A DNA stretch of 64,000 nucleotides from Pieris napi (Eukaryota; Arthropoda; Insecta; Lepidoptera; Pieridae). Made by a program: the position numbers and the translations under genes. Shown piece by piece: positions 12,012-23,354 of the stretch. Within the stretch, counting starts at the first letter, position 1; each line of letters begins with the position of its first letter. Location: contig NC_062256.1 in NCBI RefSeq assembly GCF_905475465.1, forward strand, positions 8,751,662-8,815,661, given 5' to 3'. The notes beneath the pieces are model-generated. The model was not told the origin of the DNA. It made no database searches and saw only the letters and a list, made by a program, of their open reading frames with translations.

Positions 12012-12420
12012 TTGCACTACGGAAAGCTCGCTAACGAAGTTGGTTTTGCAACAAGGTTGTGTGTAACTTCATTTGAACGGGCTAAATCTCGGAGTATTTT
12101 GAAAGCTTCTGTGTAAACACAAAGAGCTTTATTATTGATTATCTGTCCTGATTTTTCAAAAGTAGATAGTACCACCCTAGGTATCGGTTTAAGCCTGTCA
12201 ATGTTCACTGCTAGACAAAGGCGTTCCCTCCACCCTCACCAGGTGGGTGTGGGTGATTCGCCAACGGTCCTCAGTCTCCATTCCAGGACTTTTTTTACCC
12301 CATCGGCCATAGGTTCTTCGAAGAATGTGCCATTGTCATTTGACACGCTCTTTTGACTTCTGCTAAGAACTTTAGGTCATCTCTTTCTGATTCGCGTCAA
12401 GAAGCACCGAGCATAGCCAT
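12012..12420 (-). pseudogene. unrecognised coding-like sequence, interrupted
   Basis: The minus strand has a 63-codon stretch (RLKPIPRVVLSTFEKSGQII...EAFKILRDLARSNEV) with protein-like composition, preceded by out-of-frame stops and a short palindromic CACCCACACCCACC region. It matches no family I recognise. It could be a decayed transposon ORF; no rdgC similarity. Confidence 0.25.
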
Positions 12421-12729
12421 CTCGATAGTTTGTTGAGCGTATCTTATGTACCAGGCTTGAAGCAATTAGAAGAGGATAATATCGCCAAAATAATATCACC
12501 TATATATGACGTACATAAAGAACGAACGTGTTAGAACTAAGATTGATTGACTGCGTATTCATTCTTTATGACTTCATTAAAATAGTATCCGTGTCATTCT
12601 AGTGTCTTATTATTAGGATTTGTTGACGTTTCGCGTGCTTTAGTGTATCAACCCGTACCATCCTGTTAAGCACGCGATGTAATGGCGATTAAAATTTTAA
12701 ATTCAGTGCATGATTATGCCATTCTAGAA

Positions 12730-13165
12730 ATGTTAAACATTTTAACGCTTTGTATTTTCAATTTTTGAAGAGAAACTTCTTTAGTGAATTACCTAATACC
12801 TTATTGAAATTCTATTTTTAAAATTAAAATTTCCTAAAGAGAATTTATGAAATATCAGTATTTTATATTTTATGCAAAATAATTTATTGAAATTTCAAAT
12901 GTTTTTATTATTGAAGAGATAAATTGAAATAAATTAAATTTATTATTTGAATTAATTTTCAACACTTTTAATATTTTAATGACAATTAAATTTTAATCTT
13001 TTTATAGTGTTATTAGCACGTATACAGTGTGAATATAGATATACAAATACATGGAGTGATCATATACTGGTACATGATCATCTATTGAGGCTTTTACCTT
13101 AGTAATAGTTAATTTACAAAGAAGTTTCACTTCTGACATGTGTACTTTATACGCACGCACTTTTT
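12730..13165. repeat. Family M-related AT-rich repeat
   Basis: Shares blocks with 23355-23800 and 50760-51085: ttaaaattaaaatttc.taaagag, tattttatattttatg, aggcttttaccttagtaat, gtgtactttatacgcacgc. Confidence 0.5.
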
Positions 13166-13214
13166 TTTATACTTGATTACCTAAATTATACGTTACATAC
13201 ATACAAACTGACCA

Positions 13215-13389
13215 TTTCTAATAGGCAAGTAGATGATCAACCTTCTGTACCTGACACCGTCGACTTTTCAGGTCTAAAACATGGCCGTTTCCTCACGCAT
13301 ACATAGACAGAAAGTCCACTGCCGTACGGCCGGGATTGAACCTAGGACCCCAGGACTTGCACGTTAAAACCACTAAGCCAACACTCCTC
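13215..13389 (-). mobile_element. SINE family 1, 3' truncated
   Basis: taataggcaagtagatgatcaacc, a degenerate gtcgac block, gggattgaacctaggacccc and accactaagccaacactcc. Confidence 0.75.
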
Positions 13390-13539
13390 ATAGTTTGCAT
13401 AATAAATACTCAGGATCTCAAATAAATAATAGGCAATGGACGCCCTTGTTGCAAAGAAGATATTGTTCCAACGAATATTAAGAGCCATTTTATAACACTT
13501 ATATAGTCAGTCAGAGTAAAAACTCAGTTTTGTATCGCG

Positions 13540-13995
13540 CAGCACAGATATACAACTTGTTTAAGCTATCGCGGAATATGCTTAAGAAGCATTAAGAATA
13601 TCCATAGCGCTAAATCATCTGCATCATGAGCACATACACACCTCACGTACATACACTTTCACACTATCACACAACACTGCCAAATAAGGTATAAGTTAAA
13701 TGTATTGAATAATATTTATTGATTTTTCCTTTTGTAAATGGTAGAACCTTTTTGTAAATATTATGTATTTCATCTTTGGCTATATCTTTAGTATAATTGT
13801 TTTTTTAGTAATAATAATGAAGATTGTTTGATCGTGCACCTCAAATCGGGCCGATTCAATTTTTATATTTAGTTAAGTAATTATTGTAATAGTAATTAAT
13901 TAAAGTAATTTAAATACATTTTGTTTTTTGGGACACCGCTGGCCCTCACATAATAAGCTGTAGGATTACGAAATAAATAAACAAATAAACAACAT
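13540..13995 (+). repeat. LINE 3' fragment, family C
   Basis: tatcgcgcagcacagatatac, ttaagctatcgcggaatatgc and an aacctttttgtaaatattatg UTR matching 40215-40775. The protein side of the 40 kb copy reads ISDLYRAARTYNDQYLSLDL. Ends in an ATAAATAAACAAATAAACA-type tail. Confidence 0.6.
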
Positions 13996-14185
13996 CAAAG
14001 GTCACATCTACATGGATTAACTTTGGAAACTGCGAAAGTTTTGAACAATTTTGTAAAGTTTAAAAATAAATTCACAATAGCGTGTTAGAAACATGAACTA
14101 GACATAACTTTTCTGTACATTTGTAACAAAACATATATAAATAGATAGTAGCCGATACAAAAAGTTAACTATAATTAAAAATAAA

Positions 14186-14468
14186 ATAAATAAATCAGTG
14201 GCACTACAACCTATTTAGGTCTGGGACTCAGATTTATGTATCTGTTTCATGAGCATTAGTCAATCAAATAGACAAGTCGGTGATCAGCCTTCAGTGCCTG
14301 ACACACGGCGACTTTTTCTAAAGCAAGTCGGTTTCCTCACGATGTTTTCCTTCGTTCGAGCGAATGTTAAAAGTGCACATTGTAATTTCAGTGGTGCAAA
14401 GCCGGGGATTGAACCAACGACCTCAGGGATGAGAGTCGCACGCTGAAGCCACTAGGCCAACACTGATC
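14186..14468 (-). mobile_element. SINE family 1
   Basis: Near full length: tail aaataaatcagtggcactac at left, head ctgaagccactaggccaacactg at right. It ends 75 bp from the splice donor of the rdgC exon at 14543. Confidence 0.85.
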
Positions 14469-14542
14469 CGTAATTAAAAATAGAGTGGCTTACCCCAGTT
14501 TCATTTTATTACAGGTATAATAATTTTATGTGTTGAACATAC

Positions 14543-14623
14543 CTGCTTCCACTCCACCTTGTCAATGGTTTCGGCACCTGGAGCCGCGCCCTCAGCCACT
14601 GGTGGTCGCAGCAATGACGCGTA
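14543..14623 (-). CDS. rdgC: rdgC exon (RPP...DKVEWKQ)
   Basis: An 81-nt, phase-0 exon of 27 codons: YASLLRPPV, a Gly/Ala-rich insert, then GAETIDKVEWKQ. The acceptor is GGTTTCAG and the donor CAG|GTATGT. In insect rdgC the same order (SLLRPP...IDK.EW.Q) directly precedes the IMWSDP segment. That next exon was searched for by eye on the minus strand from 14542 to 1 and not seen, so it is presumably off the window. A SINE lies 75 bp away inside the following intron. Confidence 0.93.
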
Positions 14624-14769
14624 CTGAAACCAATAATTAAAAAACTTACCACTTATGCTTAAACATGTTAATAATTGTTTTCACATTTTCGTGTTAGTAA
14701 CATCAAATAGTTTTGTTTTATTTAAGGTGCCCTTATAAAATCACATGACGAGAAAGAACAGATGAAATG

Positions 14770-15005
14770 GACAAAAATAATTATATAATGGCACCCACGC
14801 GATGGATAAAGGAAAAGAGGAAGACAGAGAAAGATATGGATGGACGATATAAAGAGAATAGGAGGCACAACTTGGACAAGAAGAGCAAACATCAGAAAAT
14901 AAGGGAAGCGGCTGGAAGAGGTCTATCTGTCCCAGGATACGCTGATTACCAAAAACGGGTCATATGATGTATTAGATTAAGTTAGGTTATGTAACTTAAA
15001 TAAGT
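14770..15005 (+). pseudogene. LINE ORF2 C-terminus, decayed
   Basis: One frame reads WMDDIKRIGGTTWTRRANIRK, then a stop, then KRLEEVYLS. This resembles the RTE/CR1-type end (W.DDI....G..W...A..R..W..LEE.Y). Frames are broken by a stop and small shifts. Confidence 0.6.
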
Positions 15006-15009
15006 GTTA

Positions 15010-15616
15010 AGCCGCGTATCGACTACGCGCTCCGAGAGGGCGAACATTGGCGCGCGCTCCAGCCGCGCGCAATGGATACCACTATGGAACGCGCGCCAAT
15101 GTGTTCGTTGGAGCACCCAAACGCGGAGCGGTCCGTTCCAACGGGTGTCGGTTTTTTACCACGCATCAGTCGTGGCGCGCGCGCCAGTTGAGACGGATAT
15201 ATCGTATTTTTTTGTGAAGCGCAACAAGCGCTCCCAATTATAGATAACCAAAGTTGCCGTAAATTAATACAACTGTATGGTACAAAAGTTTTTTATTGTG
15301 TCTTCTACCACTTCGAACTGCATATCTCTTATAAGTGTCACTCCATACTGCATTCTTTTTCGGTACTGCATTCTTTTATCCACCAACGCGCTTTTCGTTT
15401 CTGCTTTTTCTTACTACTGTGAATAATTACAAAAACTGCTGCTGCTCGTACACGACTGGCTTCCATGATGAAGGGTCGAACACTGGAACAGTTGCCACGC
15501 GCGCCAGGCGCGCTTAGTTGATATACTTCAAATATTTGGAACGCGTTACACGGAACGCACTCTCGGAGCGGTCATTCATAGCGCGCGCGCCAGGAGCGCG
15601 TAGTCGATACCCAGCT
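15010..15616. mobile_element. GC-rich PIF/Harbinger-type MITE, TTA target duplication
   Basis: Inverted ends share GTATCGACTACGCGCTC (15016) and GAGCGCGTAGTCGATAC (to 15610), with TTA at 15007-15009 and 15617-15619. Subterminal regions are rich in GCGCGCGCCA, in strong contrast to the AT-rich surroundings. Length 607 bp, non-coding. Confidence 0.8.
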
Positions 15617-15942
15617 TTAATATAGTATACTATGTGTCAGCAATAAAGGCTTAATAATAATAATATAACATCACAGTCTTAAACTTATAACATAACATAC
15701 TAAATACTTCAAAACAATTACTGTCACAAGACAGTTTCAGTTACTTTTCTGGCTTAATTATTAGAAAAAAGAAAAATAATTGAAAGAAAAATAAAAAAAA
15801 TAATTGACTTATTATTTATTTTACGAGTTAATACTGAAATTGTTTGTCGATAAAAATTATGTAGAATGCTTGTACATTTACGAATCTAATTTGTACTCTG
15901 TGCCTGCTTATCCGAAACAACACCGGCAAAGATGATCTAATT

Positions 15943-16407
15943 CAGTGATTCCCAAAGTGGTCTTTATCGACCCCTAGGGGTCTCTGACAAGCTGCAAGGG
16001 GTCTACGTCAGCGAAAAAAAATTTGGGGGTCCAATGAAATGAAAATCCAGGGTCCACGATAGTGGATTTCAACACATACACTGATAGAGCAAAACAGACA
16101 TCGCCTATTTAACAGATTTGTTTACAAAATTTAATATGGTTAATTTTCAATTACAAGGCGACAGTTTAAATTTGATTAAAACAAAGTCTATCTTATCAGC
16201 GTTTCTTGCTAGAGTTAAACTAATGAAGCAAAATATTGGACGGGGCGAATTTTCTCAGTTCCCCAAATTGTTACTTTGAGTTTTGAACACTAAACTTCAC
16301 TACAGTTAGAAATTTATAGGAAATCAATATTAGGTAAGTAGGGGGTCTACCCAACACGGAAAAACATGGCAAGGGGTCTGCGACACAAAAAAGTTTGGGG
16401 AACTCTG
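15943..16407. mobile_element. hAT-type MITE with perfect 8-bp target duplication
   Basis: Ends CAGTGATTCCCAAAGT and (reverse) CAGAGTTCCCCAAACT, flanked on both sides by ATCTAATT (15935-15942 and 16408-16415). Subterminal GGGGTCT motifs repeat at both ends. Length 465 bp, no transposase. Confidence 0.93.
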
Positions 16408-16424
16408 ATCTAATTGATAAAAGG

Positions 16425-16590
16425 GCCTGGGACTAGTGCTAGACAGGCTACGTCTAATTCATTTGCGATATTTGTTTTAAAATTATTTGCCAGTCATTTT
16501 GTAGGATGATTTGCTATTTTAAAAGAGTCTTTTTTGCCGAAGAGTAGGGATACCTGTATCTTATATTCCATAGTAAACATATTTTATTTT
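16425..16590 (+). repeat. 3' UTR fragment of the 2417-4580 LINE family
   Basis: gggcctgggactagtgctag, gatttgctattttaaaagag, gccgaagagtagggata and atagtaaacatattttattt match 2190-2440 in reverse. Confidence 0.8.
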
Positions 16591-16789
16591 ATTTTAATTT
16601 TTTAAAGTCTGGACCTAATGTTGACATACAACACGCGGCCAATGAGCTTTTAAATTGGTCTATCGAACTTTGAACTTTCGTGTACTGTAATGTTCTTTGC
16701 ATTAAAATACATGTAAATAAAAGGTCACCTACCCACGACCTAAATGAAATCCCCTTAATAAAGTTTACAGCTTAACTAACACAGTCCTT

Positions 16790-17080
16790 TGATAATAAAT
16801 AATTGTTCTGATTGTAAAAGGTGGACGGGATTGCCTATAAAGAAAAATTGGTGGAACAGACAATTGGATGTTTGTTCCCAATTACGGAATAATTGTAATG
16901 TAAAGGGAGGGCAAAACTTGCTGAGTTTCTTGCCCGTTCTTCTCAGAACAAGGCCTCCTGGTAGTTTTGCGAACGGATGGCGTAGTCTTGCTCTTTCGTG
17001 AATTTTGTAAACGTTGACATTCATAAGCATGCTCTAAAAAGCATCTAAATTGAATAAACGAATTTTGATTTTGAAACCTA
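16790..17080 (+). repeat. LINE 3' tail
   Basis: ttgctgagtttcttgcccgttcttctcag ... gttgacattcataagcatg ... ttgaataaacgaattttgattttga: a typical C-terminal/UTR end of lepidopteran jockey-like LINEs with a short A/T repeat tail. Confidence 0.55.
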
Positions 17081-17186
17081 ATTCTAAGTAGACAAACAAG
17101 AGTATAAAAACTTTCAAAAAAACTGTTTCTTTTTCAACATTTTATTTTTCAGGATCTCAAATAAAATAGAAAGAACGTTAATTGGT

Positions 17187-17255
17187 TCACAGACAGTGAT
17201 CGAACCTACAGGGTATAGAGTCGCACGCCGAAACCACTAGGCCAATACTGCTCTG
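17187..17255 (-). repeat. SINE family 1, head fragment
   Basis: agtgatcgaacctac and cgaaaccactaggccaatactgctc only. Confidence 0.6.
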
Positions 17256-17639
17256 TTTCAGAATCTTACTAATAGGAATATTTTCTTATTATTACTGTTA
17301 TATTTTTACTATTTAGTAGTACATCATTCTTTTTCACAAATTAACAATTTACTGTCCTATCGGAATATGAGAGATATGGAACTGAGATTGTACTGGTATT
17401 TCTACGATAAGATTTCGATCTCCAACATTTTTTTTTAGAAAAATCGTGTAGTGCTACCTTATACTTGAAGTTGAAATCCTTTTCCTTCACGTGCCAATGG
17501 CTATTTGGCCACCGCTTTTAATTGAGTAGTGCGTGGTTAATCAAATTAAAATCTAATCTCGTAATTTATCTCTATCTTAAATATCATTCCAGCTGTCATT
17601 ATTATATCACACGCGAATTTATATTTTTAATTCAACCGG

Positions 17640-17790
17640 CCGTAGTCAAAACCCTGCTGGGAGCTGGCTTACAAAAGTCGATGGGGAAGATTCGCTGAAG
17701 ATAGAGATGAGCCGGCTGGAGGAGGCCTATACTCTCAAGAGATCCTTGAGAAAGTATTAGATAGTTTTATATCTAATGTATAGTCCATAA
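17640..17790 (+). pseudogene. LINE ORF2 C-terminus, decayed
   Basis: RWGRFAEDRDE, then after a +1 shift RLEEAYTLKRSLRKY-stop, followed by an aatgtatgtatatgctacc UTR. Frame-broken. Confidence 0.55.
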
Positions 17791-17945
17791 ATGTATGTAT
17801 ATGCTACCTTTGTTAACAATATTATTTCTAGATGGGGATCCCATTCGATTACAGGAAGGGCATTCTGTTATATCTTAGGTTCTTTACCTTTTTTAATAAT
17901 TATCTCTTAATAATAATTATTTTTGTAAACTTATTAATTTATATA

Positions 17946-18168
17946 GGAGCAGTTTGGCCTAGTGGCTTCAGCGTGCGACTCTGACCCACGAGGTGGATTC
18001 GATACCCGGCTGTGCACCAATGGAGTTTCTGCCTGTTAGCGCATTTATCGGTCGCTCGAACGGTGAAGGAAAACATAGTCAGGAAACCGGCATGCCTAGA
18101 CCGAAAAAGTCGACGTGTCAGGCACAGAAGGCTGCGAACCTACTGCCTATTAGATTAACAAATTTTAC
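17946..18168 (+). mobile_element. SINE family 1
   Basis: Starts ggagcagtttggcctagtgg; B-box-like gattcgatacccgg; ends near gcctattagattaacaaa. Confidence 0.8.
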
Positions 18169-18519
18169 AGTTCTAGCGCCATTACTTTTTTTAAACTTAT
18201 TAATAATAAGCATGTTTGTGTCGTCTGCATCTATTATCGAACATGCGTTCACATGTTACTTTTCTTCCTTTATGTGTGGCCTTGTGGCTTTAATAAATAA
18301 ATAAATTAGGCTTAATTATAATTAATATTTAAAAGCCCATTACAAGTTCTTTACAATAGCAGAGACAGTCACGTTCTTATTTGTATTGATGAAACACGCA
18401 AGCAGTAAACGGCGCAAATTGGTTGTCCGTTTGAGTGACAATAAAACACGATCCGAATTTTTTCGGAACTTCAATTCGGAAATATTTTATTTCGTTTAGT
18501 AATAAAATATTTATTACAC

Positions 18520-19460
18520 TGGCATATGATAAACTCAATAATAGTAAGAAATGTTTAAAGAACTTTATTTCTCATTACAAAAAAGTGTATTTTATTTACA
18601 TGAGAAACTTAACATAGATACGAACGAGATAAACGTCGCCATTAGCCGTCCCAATTTTAGTCTACTCTCATTCTGATATGGATCTTTAATGCCATTTTGA
18701 ATTGGTTAAACGCGCTGATATTACGAATTTTAGAAGGTTATTGATTAAATAATTGCACACCCTACTTAATAGACTTCTTTAAATAATTTGTACGGGGCTT
18801 CGGTAAGATAAGGAGGGAGCTTGTAGATTGATCAGTTCAAAAGGGCATTAAAGATACACATCAGAATGGGCCCATAAAGGCTGATTCACGCTACACCGTG
18901 TCTCGACCGGGCCGTGCCCCGGCCGGGGCACGGTCTAACATTAATGATATACTTTTGTATGAAGTAATTCATGCCTGACCGTTGCTCGGCCGTGCCCTTA
19001 CCGTGCCCCGGCCGGGGCACGGCGTTGTAATGTCGGTGGGTATTGTTTCCCGGCTCCGGCACGGTCCGGCCCCGGCACGTCGTAACATGAACGTAGGCGC
19101 CCGGGCACCCGCAGAGCAGTCAACGTCAAATCTTAGTGAGGTTAAATTTTTTTTTGTTTTTTTTTTTGACAAAAACAGATATAGTCGTCCAAACACGTAC
19201 GTGCGTACACCCAAAAAGCCCGGTGTAACATGAACCACTGTCCCGGCCGGCGCACGGTGGACGTGTCCCGGCCGAGGCCCGGCCCGGTCGCGACACGGTG
19301 TACCGTGAATCATCCTTTAGACTAAAATTGGGCTAGCTGATGGCGACGTGTATCTCGTTCGTATATACTTAATATTAAATTTCTCATGTAAATAAAAAAT
19401 AATTTTTGTAATGAGAAATAAAGTTCTTTTTTGTAGTTTATTGTTTATCAGAATGCCGAA
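18520..19460. mobile_element. nested inverted repeats: outer hairpin element
   Basis: Outer arms 18520-18664 and 19318-19460 are inverted copies (gaactttatttctcattac, cgaacgagata.acgtcgccat, caattttagtct). Between them sit an inner inverted repeat (arms 18666-18704 and 18833-18873: cattctgat.tg.atctttaatgcc) and a complete GC-rich MITE (18877-19317). Its right edge grades into a 'cgattctgtaactcac' repeat ending 19543. Confidence 0.75.
18877..19317. mobile_element. GC-rich MITE inside the hairpin element
   Basis: Ends AAGGCTGATTCACGCTACAC and (reverse) AAGGATGATTCACGGTACAC, with TA on both sides. The interior contains repeated self-complementary CCGTGCCCCGGCCGGGGCAC blocks, the most GC-rich sequence of the window. 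Confidence 0.8.
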
Positions 19461-19543
19461 TCGTAAAGTGACTGATTTGAGCGCGAACGCCGGTGTGAAA
19501 ACCGCTGTGAGTGTTCGAAAAGTGAGTTACAGAATCGCAAGGC
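19450..19543 (+). repeat. half-copy of the CCTTGCGATTCTGTAACTC MITE family
   Basis: gagcgcgaacgccgg...ttcgaaaagtgagttacagaatcgcaagg. A complete copy lies at 38669-38848 and another half at 30111-30183. Confidence 0.7.
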
Positions 19544-20295
19544 TGAACTTCAGTCGATATGTTAACGCGCAGTATTCCGATGCTAGATGAGGCTTTAAGA
19601 AGAGTGTCTTCGAAGAGAAGAGTAGCGACAAAGGGTGGTTTTAGCGGAAAACTTGTAAGTGTATTAATTTGAGCTTAGTTTGCACCAGAATAATATGAAA
19701 CAGCTCAGTATGACGAGTTCTATAATCTGGTACTTTTAAGTTTAATATTTTAAGCAATTCAAGTCAAAACCATGTAAAAACATTGAATCTGCTCTCTTGA
19801 TTGAGTGGCTTTGGTTTAATTTTTAAACAACAATTGTTTCGCCAGCAATCAAACCCAGGACACGTTGAATTAGCACGTATTTAATTAAGTTATATAATCC
19901 TATAATAAAATACCACTTTCAGTGAAACTTTCTAGTCCTCACATAAATTAAATTAATCTAATAATAAAATCTCGGTGCTTCAGCGGAATACTCGGGCAGA
20001 AAAGGCAAAGTTTTAATCACTTTTATTGAAAACTATTAAATAATTAATGGCACGTCTTTTCGTTATATTTTAAATATTCAAGAGTGTCATCATATATATT
20101 TTAGGATAATGCCATTATCAAACTTAAAATAAATAATTAAAAAGTATGTGACCCTGGGCACCTCCTTCCTTAGTAAACATTCATGTATGTTCTCTTCTTT
20201 CTTTTCTCCGTAAACCGTAAAAAGCGATAATATCGAGAAACCCAAAAGTGCTCCTTATTTTCGTTTATTTTTGTGATTGTATGTGAATAGCGTGT
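19544..20295. other. unassigned AT-rich intron sequence
   Basis: No gene or repeat recognised. Confidence 0.35.
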
Positions 20296-20574
20296 GCAGT
20301 GTTGGCTAAGGGGCTAAAGCGTGCGACTCTCATCACTGAGGTGGATTCGATACCCGGATGTGCACTAATTTACTTTCTATGTGCGCATTTAACATTCACT
20401 CGAACGGTGAAGGAAAACATCGTGAGGACCGGCTTGCCTTAAACCCAAAATGTCGACGGCGTGTGTCACAGGCTGATCACCTACTTGCCTATTAGATTGA
20501 CAAATGATCATGAAACAGATACATAAAATCTGAGGCCCAGACCTAAAAAGGTTGTAGCACCACTGATTAATTTA
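20296..20574 (+). mobile_element. SINE family 1, near full length
   Basis: gcagtgttggctaagggg head, cgatacccgg B-box-like region, gtcgacggcgtgtgtcac, gtagcaccactgattaattt tail. Confidence 0.85.
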
Positions 20575-20874
20575 TTTTTTAGCGTCTCTCCAATCACCAT
20601 ATCTTGTATTACTAAAAATGCTATACACAAATTCGATGCAATTCTTTTTAACTAAAATACATACAAATACAAAACTAGAGAATTGTACAGACGTCCCATA
20701 ATAAAAGTAATACTTTTTAATTCAAAAATATTTTCTCAAACAATAACAAAACAAAAACATCTCATTGTACTAAACCTTTCTCAAATCCACTTGAACATAC
20801 GAAATCTATGAAAATTGGTCCACGTTAAATGTTTAATAACAAACACACGAACAGAAGATATATATATAAAGATA

Positions 20875-21229
20875 CTAGCCGTTTCGCGCCCGCTTTGCTG
20901 GACGAATTAAAATAAATTTTATGTTTCATTATTTTATTTTTTTTCATATTTTTATTATTCTTCTTTTTAACTTCCCGCTAAGAAAATTGAAATATTTCGA
21001 AAATCGAGTTTTTAACAGATGTTGACGTTTAGAGGTTCTAGGAAGCCTCCCCGAATGTTTCCGCGGTGAAGTCCGTATGGATAAATTTTCATAAAAGTAA
21101 AACAGCAATAAAAAAATGAAGGAACGTTGGAATTTCGCATCGAATGGTGGTAGTTTCATGTCGATACGATCAGTGGTTTAGGCGTGATTGAGCCTCAAAC
21201 GAAGACCATTTTCATTATATATATATAGA
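20875..21229 (-). mobile_element. Helitron, non-autonomous
   Basis: A|CTAG at 20875 with cgtttcgcgcccgctttgctgg (reverse of a Helitron 3' end); the other end is ttcattatatatatatagA (reverse of TCTATATATATA). Confidence 0.65.
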
Positions 21230-22006
21230 AGATAGATATAACACGCGAATCAATTCATATTGTACCCATTAAGTTACCCAAACGAGAAGTTCTTTTGAAG
21301 TCATCTAAAAATATATAGTTTATCTGATCCGCGATAACTTAGTTTTAAATTTTTCGTTCAAGTTACATTTGTTAGAAAGCTACGTCTTACAAGTCGGAAC
21401 TTTTGCTTCAAAACTTCGAATCCCGAGTTTACTTTGAAATTCAAGTTGTATTCGCCTCGTGGATTCATCCTAAATTTACCTTTTTCGTCTAATAATAGCA
21501 TTTATTGCTGTAAAATACTTATAGCTTGCCCTTGGACATAGGCCTCCTCTAATAGCGTCTACTCCTCTTGGTGTCTAGATTTACGTAGCCATCTAATAAT
21601 AATACTTAAAAATAACTAGAAAACTAAAACAAATTTAAACATTTTCCTGTGGTACCTAGAACTTAGAAAAGCAATGGGTCTTGATAATACGACATGCACA
21701 TACAGTAAATTAATAATTATAATTAATTAATAGAAAATTGATGTCTGTTATAATAATATCCCTTTATATAATACAGGAGAAAATGATCAAAAAGGCACTT
21801 CCAGAGATGTAAATAATCTTAATGTGAAAACCTGTAGGGACTAAGATTTTCCACTTTAAAACAAAACGACTGTCAGGAAAATATTTGACGAATAAACCAG
21901 TGACCTCAGACCTGGTGCTTTCCTCGCTGAACGAATAGTCGCAATAAATAGAGACCAACCTTTTTAAATTTATTTTAGTTTTCTATTTATCCATATTTAA
22001 TTATTA
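21230..22006. other. mostly unassigned; LINE fragment at 21895-21960
   Basis: Only gacctcagacctggtgctttcctcgctgaac is recognised, a piece of the TGDPRAGAFLAQRI LINE C-terminus that also occurs at 24355, 34240, 44815 (reverse) and 49005. Confidence 0.45.
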
Positions 22007-22414
22007 CTAGCTGGCCTGGCGAGCATCGTACCGCCTAACAGTCGATTATTTTTTTTTTTAAATATTTATTCTGCTATTCGGGACACCGGTCTAGCTAAGA
22101 TAAAAAAAAGAAAGTTGATAAGACAACAAATACATTATGTAAAAAAATAAAAATTTACCTTTCCGGAACCCCTCCACTAACACTTGAACTTTATGATATG
22201 GTATTAAAGTTCAAATTGACTTTTAAGTATTATTACGAATATTATTATGGGAATATAGAAAAGTGTTGTTTTTAGACTTTTTCACTAAATTTTTTTAATT
22301 TTCCTCGTACTTCAAAGAATATTATAAAAAAAGAATTGGCCAAATCGGTCAAGCCGTTTTCATGTTATGTCGTGACAACGGAAAACGGGTTTCATTTTTA
22401 TATATATGTATAGA
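22007..22414 (-). mobile_element. Helitron, non-autonomous, family H-a
   Basis: 3' end A|CTAGCTGGCCTGGCGAGCA (reverse), 5' end reverse of TCTATACATATATATAAAA. The same element in plus orientation lies at 34437-34862; they share ggaggggttccgg.aaggtaaa and the agcatcgtaccgcc block. Confidence 0.85.
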
Positions 22415-22675
22415 TTACTATGTATGTTAAGAATATTGTTAATACTTTGTTGTATGTTTGTGTGTTGGAAATAAATATCATTAACGCATAAAAAAACCAT
22501 AATATAACTGTTTCTCTTACTTTAAGCTATTCAATAGTATTACAGAAAATTAAGTCAACCTAATATTATTTCTTAGCCAAACTCATTGTATAAGCTAGAT
22601 TCGTACAACGTCAATAAATAATATCCATTGAAGTAGATTTATTTAGTAGCACTCGCGTGGGTAAATAAAATAATA

Positions 22676-23086
22676 ACTTTTTTCATATAGGTAACCAAGT
22701 ACACTTATGAATGTCAACAGAGTTGTTAAATTAAATTAAATTTACATTTACTACCAGTTCGCAAGTCAAGGGCGTAGAGCGAGCAAGAAATTATAAAATT
22801 AAAAGACACTCTTTTTAATCGCAAAGTTTTGTTTGAACTGGAGAATATGAATCCCAAGGATTATGATCATTTAAATAATCGTCAAATTTACAAAAAGATT
22901 TATTGATTAATTTGGGTTTTGAATTTATTTAGTGATAGTTCTCTATTTTCGTTAAATTTGGGAGTTTGTTGTAAATCGAATACAATTTCCATATAAGTAG
23001 TTTATCTTTTAGATCCCGGTTGGTCGTACGTTTAGATTAGTTTTGTTTCGAGTATTATACTGGTGAAAGTTTTTTGTTTTAAAATC
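22676..23086 (-). mobile_element. LINE family B: C-terminus plus 3' tail, ends at splice donor
   Basis: Sense order runs from 23086 leftward: RT C-terminus remnants equivalent to LSLNKFK.LIK...FD.YLND (clear in the 62945 copy), UTR and tail (catttactaccagttcgcaa, gaatgtcaacagag). Homology with 63000-63290 stops at 23086, 10 bp from the donor of the rdgC exon at 23098. Confidence 0.75.
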
Positions 23087-23097
23087 GTACAAATTAC

Positions 23098-23247
23098 CTT
23101 ATCACGTTCAAGGCTCTTCACCATATCCAGATCTGTGGTATCAGAGATTCCTCCGTGGACTACAAACACACGATTGTTGATAATGGTTCCCAGCGGCAGC
23201 CAGCGGTACACGTTCTCAATTAGTTTGAGGAGTCGCTCGGCGTTGTG
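23098..23247 (-). CDS. rdgC: rdgC exon with VHGGIS motif
   Basis: A 150-nt, phase-0 exon of 50 codons, from HNAERLLKLIENVYRWLPLG to DTTDLDMVKSLERDK. FVVHGGIS supplies another metal-ligand His of the PPP core, and WLPLGTII is typical of PPEF. The acceptor is TTGTTTACAG and the donor AAG|GTAATT. A minus-strand LINE tail begins only 10 bp inside the downstream intron (about 23086), so almost no ancestral intron remains beside the donor. Confidence 0.97.
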
Positions 23248-23354
23248 CTGTAAACAAGCGAAATTGCATTATTGTTTAAATACATTTGCAGCTAAAATGT
23301 CAGCGTTTGATATGTATTATATAATATCTACCCGACAGACGTTGTCCTGACCAC

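Noticed and set aside
1..14542. Next 3' exon of rdgC (IMWSDP / RSHE motifs)
   Set aside because: Searched for by eye on the minus strand and not found. It may be off the window or too diverged to see; no feature is claimed.
18969..19313. 114-codon minus ORF and 83-codon plus ORF
   Set aside because: Both arise from GC-rich self-complementary blocks inside a MITE; the Arg/Gly/Pro-rich content reflects base composition.
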